DNA of 64,000 bases from Streptomyces sp. NBC_01408 (lineage in GTDB: Bacteria; Actinomycetota; Actinomycetes; Streptomycetales; Streptomycetaceae), in the NCBI RefSeq assembly GCF_026340255.1, contig NZ_JAPEPJ010000002.1:62001-126000 (forward strand), read 5' to 3'. Of this stretch, positions 36,236-42,392 are shown piece by piece (the first letter of the stretch is position 1; the number at the start of each line of letters is the position of its first letter). The position numbers and the translations under genes are program-made. The notes under the pieces are model-generated. The model did no database searches and had not been told where the DNA came from. It saw nothing but the letters and a program-made list of their open reading frames with translations.

Positions 36236-36263
36236 TTGACCCACTCTGGTCCAGACCAATAGT
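36236..36263 (+). promoter_or_regulatory. Chitinase promoter with DasR-type (dre) box
   Basis: TGGTCCAGACCA (36247-36258) is a palindromic match to the known DasR box core TGGTCTAGACCA. It lies between a TTGACC -35 (36236-36241) and an AATAGT -10 (36258-36263). A repressor there would block the promoter until GlcNAc-derived signals release DasR. Confidence 0.8.
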
Positions 36264-36323
36264 TTCCGGCATGCACAGCGCACGCGCACCCGTCTCATTT
36301 CCCCGCATCCGCAAAGGAAGCCC

Positions 36324-37661
36324 ATGCGCCGCAGCATGCTCGGCAGGCTGGCCGTCGCCGCCTGCTCCCTCTCCCTGCTGACCGCCTTCGCGCCCGCCGC
36401 CGCCGGCACGCACGGGGACGACCGGGCGGGCGGCCACGACCGCGCGTACCGAAAAGTCGGCTACTTCACCCAATGGGGCGTCTACGGACGGGACTTCCAG
36501 GTCCAGGACCTCGAAGCGAACGGCTCGGCCGGCAAGCTGACCCACATCAACTACGCCTTCGGCAACGTCAGCGCGGACGGAAAGTGCTTCACCGGGAACG
36601 TGCCCGGTGAAGCCGACGCCTGGGCCGACTACGGCCGTCCGCTCGACGCCGAGAACTCGGTCGACGGCGTCGCCGACACCTGGGACCAGCCGCTCGCCGG
36701 AAACTTCAACCAGCTGCGCGAGCTGAAGGCCGAGCACCCGGGCCTCAAGGTGCTGATCTCCCTGGGCGGTTGGAGCTGGTCCACCCACTTCTCGGACGCC
36801 GCCCTCACCCCGGCGTCCCGCAAGGCCCTCGTGGAGTCCTGCATCGACCTCTACATCAAGGGCAACCTCCCGCAGGACGGCACCCGCGGCGGCGCGGGCG
36901 CGGCCGCCGGCGTCTTCGACGGGATCGACCTGGACTGGGAGTGGCCGGGCTCGGCCGGTGACGCCGACACGAAGTTCCGCCCGGAGGACAAGCGCAACTT
37001 CACCGAACTCGTGAAGGAGTTCCGTACGCAGCTCGACGCGTACGGGCGCAGCCAGCGCAAGAAGTCCGCGTACGAGCTGACGGCCTTCGTCCCGACCGCC
37101 CCGGGCAAGATCGACGCGGGCTTCGATGTCCGCCGGATCATGCGGGACCTCGACTTCGTGACCCTCCAGGGCTACGACTTCCACGTCTCCGGCGAGAAGA
37201 CCACCGCCCAGCAGTCTGCGCTCTACGCCCGGAACGACTTCAGCGTCGACGGCACCGTGGACGCCTGGCTGCGGCGCGGCGCTCCCGCGAGCAAGCTGGT
37301 GGTGGGCATGCCGTTCTACGGGCAGGGCTGGACCGGCGTCAGTGGCGGCGGGGACGGCATGGGCCAGCCCGCGACGGGCCCGGCTCCGGCCACCTGGTCC
37401 GCCGGGTACGAGGACTACAAGGCACTGAAGAAGCTGGCCGATTCGGGGACCTACCAGGTGCACCGCGACCGGCGGGGCGGCCACGCCTGGCTCTTCGACG
37501 GGAGCACCCTGTGGACCTACGACGATCCGCAGGTGTTGCGCACCAAGTCGCGGTACGTCCGCGAAGAGGGCCTGGGCGGCGCGATGTTCTGGTCGCTGGA
37601 CGCGGACACGGCTGACGGCGAGCTGCTGACGGCCGTCGACCGGGGCCTGCGCGGCCGCTGA
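36324..37661 (+). CDS. Secreted GH18 chitinase
   Basis: A 445-aa extracellular endochitinase of glycoside hydrolase family 18. A signal peptide covers 1-27 (LAVAACSLSLLTAFAPAAAG). The barrel begins at KVGYFTQWGVYGRDF, the chitin-binding strand is LKVLISLGGWSWS, and the catalytic motif is DGIDLDWEW with acid E206. The Tyr/Met barrel motif is VTLQGYDFHV, and the C-terminal strand is GGAMFWSLDAD. No separate carbohydrate-binding domain is present. AAGGAAG lies about 4 nt before the ATG. It is under the dre-containing promoter at 36236-36263 and followed by a strong terminator, so it is a monocistronic DasR-regulon gene. Confidence 0.96.
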   Translation: MRRSMLGRLAVAACSLSLLTAFAPAAAGTHGDDRAGGHDRAYRKVGYFTQWGVYGRDFQVQDLEANGSAGKLTHINYAFGNVSADGKCFTGNVPGEADAWADYGRPLDAENSVDGVADTWDQPLAGNFNQLRELKAEHPGLKVLISLGGWSWSTHFSDAALTPASRKALVESCIDLYIKGNLPQDGTRGGAGAAAGVFDGIDLDWEWPGSAGDADTKFRPEDKRNFTELVKEFRTQLDAYGRSQRKKSAYELTAFVPTAPGKIDAGFDVRRIMRDLDFVTLQGYDFHVSGEKTTAQQSALYARNDFSVDGTVDAWLRRGAPASKLVVGMPFYGQGWTGVSGGGDGMGQPATGPAPATWSAGYEDYKALKKLADSGTYQVHRDRRGGHAWLFDGSTLWTYDDPQVLRTKSRYVREEGLGGAMFWSLDADTADGELLTAVDRGLRGR

Positions 37662-37696
37662 ACCCGGCCTCCTGAAGGAGGCCGCCCACAGACCGG

Positions 37697-37734
37697 CGCC
37701 GCCGGGCCGCGGACATCGATCCGGCCCGGCGGCG
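37697..37734 (+). terminator. Chitinase terminator
   Basis: A 13-bp perfect stem CGCCGCCGGGCCG/CGGCCCGGCGGCG (37697-37709, 37722-37734) starting 36 nt past the chitinase stop. Confidence 0.85.
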
Positions 37735-37786
37735 TCCCTCAACCGGCGACGGCGGGCCCGGCCGACCGGCCCGGTACGGTCAGGCG

Positions 37787-38671
37787 ATGACCACAGCGAA
37801 GATCGACGCGGCCGCCTCCGGCACCTGGACGCTCGGCGACCTGACCGTCAACCGGCTCGGCTTCGGCGCGATGCGCCTGACGCACCTCGCCGACGGCTCC
37901 CCCAGCGACCGCGACCGGGTGACGGCCGTGCTGCGCCGGGCCGTGGAGCTCGGCGTGAACCACATCGACACCGCCGCGTTCTACTTCTCGCCGCTGCGCT
38001 CCGCGAACGAGCTGATCAACCGGGCCCTCGCCCCGTACGCCGACGACCTCGTCATCACCACCAAGGTCGGTCCGGGCCGCGACCCCGCCGGGGACTGGTG
38101 GTGGGCGGAGCCGGGGCAGTTGCGCGGGCAGGTCGAGGAGAACCTGCGCCAGCTGGGCCGGGACCACCTGGACGTGGTCAACCTGCGCATCCCGCGCCGG
38201 GAAACGAGCGGATCCGTCGCCGAGCACTTCGGGGCGCTCGCCGAGCTCCGCACGGCCGGGCTGATCCGGCACCTGGGGATCTCCAACGCCCGGCCCGACC
38301 ACCTCGCCGAGGCGCGGGCCATCGCGCCGGTGGTGTGCGTGCAGAACCCGTACGGGATCGGCTCCCCCGCCGAGGACCACGCCTTCCTGGACCTCTGCGG
38401 GGAACAGGGCGTCGCGTTCGTGCCCTTCTTCGCCATCGCCGGCGCGGGCAAGGAGGCGGGGGTGGTCGCGGAGGACGACGAGCGGGTCCACGCCGTGGCC
38501 GCGGCGCACGGGGTGTCGGCGGCGCAGCTGCGCCTCGCCTGGACCCTCAGCCGGGGGCCGCACGTGCTGGCGATCCCGGGGACCGGGAACCCCGACCACC
38601 TCGTCGAGAACGTCGCCTCCGGGGCGCTGCGCCTGTCCGCGCAGGAGATGGCTCTGCTCGAAGGGGCGTAG
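37787..38671 (+). CDS. Aldo/keto reductase with Arg at the usual catalytic His
   Basis: A 294-aa TIM-barrel reductase. Asp and Tyr lie in HIDTAAFYFSP, Lys in VITTKVGPG. The strand that normally carries the His reads VVNLRIPRR, so Arg replaces it. This seems common in one Streptomyces subgroup and does not by itself mean inactivity. NADPH-binding residues near PGTGNPDHLVEN are present. It is monocistronic, ending in a hairpin shared with the convergent kinase gene. Confidence 0.9.
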   Translation: MTTAKIDAAASGTWTLGDLTVNRLGFGAMRLTHLADGSPSDRDRVTAVLRRAVELGVNHIDTAAFYFSPLRSANELINRALAPYADDLVITTKVGPGRDPAGDWWWAEPGQLRGQVEENLRQLGRDHLDVVNLRIPRRETSGSVAEHFGALAELRTAGLIRHLGISNARPDHLAEARAIAPVVCVQNPYGIGSPAEDHAFLDLCGEQGVAFVPFFAIAGAGKEAGVVAEDDERVHAVAAAHGVSAAQLRLAWTLSRGPHVLAIPGTGNPDHLVENVASGALRLSAQEMALLEGA

Positions 38672-38676
38672 GAACC

Positions 38677-38700
38677 CCGTCCGCCCCGCAGGGCGGACGG
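38677..38700. terminator. Bidirectional terminator
   Basis: A 10-bp perfect stem CCGTCCGCCC/GGGCGGACGG with a CGCA loop, lying between the convergent aldo/keto reductase and sugar kinase genes. Confidence 0.85.
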
Positions 38701-38718
38701 GCGCCGACCCCCTCTACG

Positions 38719-39720
38719 TCACGTGCGCCGGTGGGCGGCTGCCAGGGCCGCCGTCCGGGCGAAGGGCGGGACGTACCCGGTGCCGCCGCGGCCGGATACG
38801 GACAGGGAGGCGGCGGCCGTGCCGTAGGCCACGGCGTCCGCGAGGGTGTCGCCGAGGGCCAGCCGGGCGGTGGTGGTGCCGGTGAAGCAGTCCCCCGCGC
38901 CCGTGGCGTCGACCGGATCGGGGTTGACGGGGACGGAGTGGCAGGTGAGGGCTCCGCCTTGGTCGAGCAGCAGCCGGTCGGCGCCGGCGGTGACGGCGAC
39001 CGTCCGGGCCCCGAGTGCGCGGTAGCGGGCGGCAGCGGTGCGCGGCTCGTCGGTGTCCACCAGGGCCAGTGCGTCGCCCGGGCAGGAGGTCTTGAGCAGT
39101 CCGGTCAGGGGGGCGATCCGGGCCAGTAGTTCCCGCGCCTCCTCCCGGCCGGTCAGCCGGGATCGGAAGTTGGGATCGTACGAGACGTGCCCGCCCGCCG
39201 CGTGCACGGTCTCGGCGGCGGCGCGGCTGCTCGGGGAGAGGGCGCCCGTGACGCCGCTGGTGACGAGCGCCGTGGAGCCGGTCAGCAGGTGCCGCCAGGA
39301 GGCGATGTGCCGGACCGACAGCGTGGAACCGGCGCTGCGCGTGCGCCAGTAGACGAAGCCCCGGTCGCCCTCCGTGTCGGCGGACAGCAGGTAGGCGCCG
39401 TTCGGGTGCGGGGCCCGGCGTACGTGGGAGACGTCCACGCCGAGCTCGGCGGCGCGGCGCAGCAGGGGAACGCTGAGCTCGTCGTCGCCGACGACGGCGA
39501 GGAGGGCGGTCCGGGCACCGGCGGCGGCCGCGGCGGCCGCCGCGTTGAGGGCGTCGCCGGAGTAGGAGATCCGGGCGGGGGTTCCGTCGACGGCGTCCCG
39601 CAGGGCGGTGTCGGCGTGGACCTCTACGAGGACCTCGCCGAGGACGAGCACGTCGTACCTGGTCGACGCGGCGGCCGGCGAGGGCACGGCGGCGGGCCGG
39701 GGCGCGGTGGGCCCGGTCAC
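38719..39720 (-). CDS. kdgK: PfkB-family sugar kinase, probable 2-keto-3-deoxygluconate kinase
   Basis: A 333-aa ribokinase-fold kinase. The N-terminal strand is VLVLGEVLVEVHAD, the substrate-side motif is YSGDALNAAAA, and the C-terminal PfkB signature is DATGAGDCFTGT with the catalytic Asp. The GTG at 39720 overlaps the KDPG aldolase stop (GTGA). Coupling to KDPG aldolase strongly suggests it phosphorylates 2-keto-3-deoxygluconate to KDPG. The kdgK name rests on that context. Confidence 0.85.
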   Translation of the reverse strand: MTGPTAPRPAAVPSPAAASTRYDVLVLGEVLVEVHADTALRDAVDGTPARISYSGDALNAAAAAAAAGARTALLAVVGDDELSVPLLRRAAELGVDVSHVRRAPHPNGAYLLSADTEGDRGFVYWRTRSAGSTLSVRHIASWRHLLTGSTALVTSGVTGALSPSSRAAAETVHAAGGHVSYDPNFRSRLTGREEARELLARIAPLTGLLKTSCPGDALALVDTDEPRTAAARYRALGARTVAVTAGADRLLLDQGGALTCHSVPVNPDPVDATGAGDCFTGTTTARLALGDTLADAVAYGTAAASLSVSGRGGTGYVPPFARTAALAAAHRRT

Positions 39721-40421
39721 GGGCAGGGCTCCGTGACGGTGCGGCCGGCGCCCCGGTTCCCGCGGTCCGTGCGGTCCCCGCGGCCCGTGCGGGGGGCGCA
39801 GTGGGCGCAGCACGGCCGGGCCAGCTCGGCGAACACGGCCGCGAGTTCGGCCGGGTCGGCGGGCAGGCCGTCGCCGATGCCGACGGCGGTCGCCCCCGCG
39901 GCGAGCCACTCGTGGACGTCGCCGGGCCGGATGCCCCCGGTCGGGATGATCAGGGCCTCGTCGGGGAGCACGGCCTTGAGGGAGCGGATGAACCGCGGGC
40001 CGCCCACGTGGGCCGGGAAGACCTTGGCGGCGCCCGCGGACCGGGCGGCGGCGGCGATCTCGCCCGGGGTGAAGCCGCCTTCGATGAAGACGGCCGCCCG
40101 ACGACCGGCGACCTCGCGGACCTCGGGGGCCGGGTACGGGGAGACGAGGAAGGCGGCGCCCGCGTCCAGGGCGGCCTCCGCCTGCGCGGTGGAGGTGACG
40201 GTGCCGACGCCGACGAGGGCGCGGCGGCCGTGCGCGTCGGAGAGCGGGACGGTACGGGTGACGGCCTCGGCCCAGCCGGTGGTGGAGGTGGTCAGCTCCA
40301 CGGCGCGGCAGCCCGCCGCGAGCAGGGCGGTGGCCTGCCGGACGGCCTGGTCGGCGTCGGCGTTGCGCAGCACGGGCAGCAGCCGCTGGGCGGCTATGAC
40401 CGCGTACGGATGGCAGGACAA
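39717..40421 (-). CDS. eda: KDPG/KHG aldolase
   Basis: A 234-aa class I aldolase cleaving 2-keto-3-deoxy-6-phosphogluconate to pyruvate and glyceraldehyde-3-phosphate. The base Glu is in GCRAVELTTST, the thiamine-like GVGTVTSTAQAEAALDAG and FLVSP follow, and the Schiff-base Lys is in AAKVFPAHVGG. A TTG at 40421 was chosen because AAAGGAGG lies 5 nt upstream. The C-terminal 25 residues are Arg/Gly-rich and non-conserved. It is the first gene of the operon with the kinase, divergent from an IclR regulator across a shared operator. Confidence 0.9.
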   Translation of the reverse strand: MSCHPYAVIAAQRLLPVLRNADADQAVRQATALLAAGCRAVELTTSTTGWAEAVTRTVPLSDAHGRRALVGVGTVTSTAQAEAALDAGAAFLVSPYPAPEVREVAGRRAAVFIEGGFTPGEIAAAARSAGAAKVFPAHVGGPRFIRSLKAVLPDEALIIPTGGIRPGDVHEWLAAGATAVGIGDGLPADPAELAAVFAELARPCCAHCAPRTGRGDRTDRGNRGAGRTVTEPCP

Positions 40422-40432
40422 GGAAGCCTCCT

Positions 40433-40461
40433 TTGTTCCACGTAGTGGAACGGAGTATCGT
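40433..40461 (+). promoter_or_regulatory. iclR promoter with perfect IclR-type operator
   Basis: GTTCCACGTAGTGGAAC (40435-40451) is a perfect 7-3-7 palindrome. It overlaps a TTGTTC -35 (40433-40438) that is 17 bp from a TATCGT -10 (40456-40461). Minus-strand GATACT (complement of 40454-40459) could be the -10 for eda, so the operator would sit on both promoters. Confidence 0.7.
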
Positions 40462-40472
40462 GTACCGGAACC

Positions 40473-41381
40473 ATGTGGTCTAGACCCTACACAGGGCCGG
40501 GAGAGCCCGTACCGACGGACGAGGCGGAAGAGACGGAAGAGAAGCAAGACGTGGAAGACGCGGAAGACGTGGGAGGCGCAGAAGTCGTGGGAGGGGCGGA
40601 AGGCGCGGAAGAGGCGGCGAAGCGCGGCCGCGGGGGCCGGACCTCGGCGTCCGGCTCCGCGCTGGAGAAGTCGCTGCGCGTCCTGGAGGCGGTGGCCGCG
40701 CCCGGCGGTCCGCACCGCCTCGCCGACGTGACGGCGGCGGCCGCGGTCCCGAAGTCGAGCACCTACCGCATCCTGGCCTCGCTGGTCGAGCAGGGCTTCG
40801 TACGCGTGGAAGGCGAGAGCCGCTACGGGGTGGGGCCCCGGCTGCGCGGGCTGGCCGCCCTGGTCGGCGGAGGGGAGCCGGCGAGCATCGGGCGGATCCT
40901 CGGGGAGCTGCAACGGGCCACCGGCCAGACGGTCCACCTCGCCCTGCACAGCGGGGAGACGATCACCTACATCCGGAAGCTGGAGGGCGACCAGCCCTTC
41001 CAGACGGCCTCCCGGGTCGGCATGCGCATGCCCCTGCACACGACCGCGATCGGCAAGAGCGTCCTCGCCCACCTGCCGGCCGAGGAGGCAGGGGCCCTGG
41101 TCAGCGCCACCGGGCTCCCGCGCCGGACCCCGCGGACGCTGACCACCGAGGAGGCGCTGCACGCGGACCTGGCGGCGGTGCGCGCCCGGGGGTTCGCGCT
41201 GGACGACGAGGAGAACGAGCCCACCATCCGCTGCATCGGCGCCGCCGTCCTGGGCCCGGATGGCCGCCCGGTCGGCGGGGTCAGCGTCACCACCGTCACC
41301 TTCCTGGTCTCCCGTGAGGAGCTCGAGTCCTACGCACCGGCCCTGCGCGCGGCTACGGAGGCCCTGGCTCCGCTGCTGTGA
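40473..41381 (+). CDS. IclR-family regulator of the KDG/KDPG operon
   Basis: A 302-aa regulator. An acidic N-terminus rich in Glu/Asp/Ala (about 1-50, DNA-level near-repeats) precedes a winged HTH (LADVTAAAAVPKSSTYRILAS, about 85-115) and the IclR effector domain (QTVHLALHSGETITYIRKLEGDQ; AAVLGPDGRPVGGVSV). There is no Shine-Dalgarno before the ATG. The -10 TATCGT ends 11 nt upstream, so a leaderless or near-leaderless transcript is likely. Divergent from eda-kdgK, it should respond to KDG or a related keto-sugar acid. The acidic extension is unusual for the family. Confidence 0.88.
   Translation: MWSRPYTGPGEPVPTDEAEETEEKQDVEDAEDVGGAEVVGGAEGAEEAAKRGRGGRTSASGSALEKSLRVLEAVAAPGGPHRLADVTAAAAVPKSSTYRILASLVEQGFVRVEGESRYGVGPRLRGLAALVGGGEPASIGRILGELQRATGQTVHLALHSGETITYIRKLEGDQPFQTASRVGMRMPLHTTAIGKSVLAHLPAEEAGALVSATGLPRRTPRTLTTEEALHADLAAVRARGFALDDEENEPTIRCIGAAVLGPDGRPVGGVSVTTVTFLVSREELESYAPALRAATEALAPLL
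40476..40487. promoter_or_regulatory. dre-like DasR box inside the first iclR codons
   Basis: TGGTCTAGACCC matches 11 of 12 bases of the palindromic DasR core TGGTCTAGACCA. It starts at codon 2 of the iclR gene, just downstream of the predicted transcript start, where a bound repressor could block transcription. Confidence 0.55.
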
Positions 41382-41414
41382 GGGCGGCCTGTCGCAGCGC
41401 CGATCACAGCACTA

Positions 41415-42326
41415 GGCAGTGTCTTCAAATGGCTCTGATGGGGGATCATGTGTTGCATGGTGCGTCGTCACGAGCTGTCGGATCTGGAGTGGGAAGCGTT
41501 GTCCGCGTTGTTGCCGCGGTCGTCGTCGGGGCGGCCGCGGCTGGACGACCGGCGGGTGCTGAACGGGATCGTGTGGAAGCTGCGGACGGGGTCGGCGTGG
41601 CGTGATGTGCCGGAGCGGTACGGGTCCTGGCGGACCCTGTACACGCGTTTCCGCAGGTGGGCGCTGGACGGGACGTTCACGCGGATGCTGGCCGCGGTCC
41701 AGGCGGAGAAGGACGCGGCCGGTGACGTCGACTGGCTGGTGTCGGTCGACTCCACGGTCGCGCGGGCCCATCAGCATGCTGCGGGCGCCCGTAAAAAGGG
41801 GCGGAGCAGGGGGACGAAGTATGTGATCACGCCCTCGGACGATCCCGAGGCGGACTGACCACGAAAATCCACCTGGCCTGCGATGGTCGCGGCCGGCCGC
41901 TCGGCTTCGTCCTCACCGGCGGCAACGCAGCCGACTGCACCCGCTTCGAGGACGTCATGGACACCATCCAGGTCCGCCGGGCCGGGCCCGGACGGCCCCG
42001 AACCCGCCCGGACCACGTCCTGGGCGACAAGGGCTACAGCTCCCGCAAGATACGCGCCTACCTGCGCAAACGCGGGATCGGCCACACCATTCCCGAACGC
42101 CGCGACCAGAGGACCAACCGATCCCGCAGAGGCCGCGACGGAGGCAGACCGTGCGCCTTCGACAAGGAGCTCTACAAGAAACGCAACGTCGTCGAACGCT
42201 GCTTCAACCGCCTCAAGCAGTACCGCGCGATCGCCACTCGCTACGACAAAACCCGCGAGTCCTACCAGGCAGCCGTCACCATCGCGTCCCTGATTCTCTG
42301 GCTCAAACCCCTTTGAAGACACTGCC
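41415..42326 (+). mobile_element. IS5-family insertion sequence (about 912 bp)
   Basis: Terminal inverted repeats GGCAGTGTCTTCAAA (41415-41429) and TTTGAAGACACTGCC (42312-42326) are perfect over 15 bp. TA dinucleotides flank both ends (41413-41414, 42327-42328), consistent with a 2-bp target duplication. The element sits exactly at the centre of a CACAGCAC-TA-GTGCTGTG palindrome. It contains one transposase in two overlapping frames. Confidence 0.93.
41448..42316 (+). CDS. IS5-family transposase, made by -1 frameshifting
   Basis: The first frame (41448-41858) encodes the N-terminal DNA-binding part (HELSDLEWEALSALLP) and the first DDE Asp (VSVDSTVARAHQH). The second frame (-1, to 42316) carries LTTKIHLACDGRG, the second Asp in HVLGDKGYSSRK and the catalytic Glu region NVVERCFNRLKQYR. 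The frames join at an A5G4 run (41793-41801) inside ARKKGRS. A -1 slip there yields the family-typical ALGRSRGGLTTK. This matches programmed frameshifting in the IS427-type group, so the transposase is probably functional. Confidence 0.88.
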
Positions 42327-42392
42327 TAGTGCTGTGGCCGGAAAGGTTTGCCGGGCGGCGCGACCCGGTGGACCTTTCCGGTCACAGCACTA
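42327..42392. repeat. Compact palindromic element (66 bp)
   Basis: TAGTGCTGTGGCCGGAAAGG pairs with CCTTTCCGGTCACAGCACTA around a GC-rich centre (TTTGCCGGGCGGCGCGACCCGGTGG). The same arms occur at 19026-19188. Its right arm provides the last codons and TGA of the following minus-strand gene. Confidence 0.85.

Noticed and set aside
41448..41858. Transposase annotated as a pseudogene because of the early stop
   Set aside because: Both halves carry conserved DDE residues and join at an A5G4 slippery run, and the inverted repeats are perfect. Programmed frameshifting explains it better.
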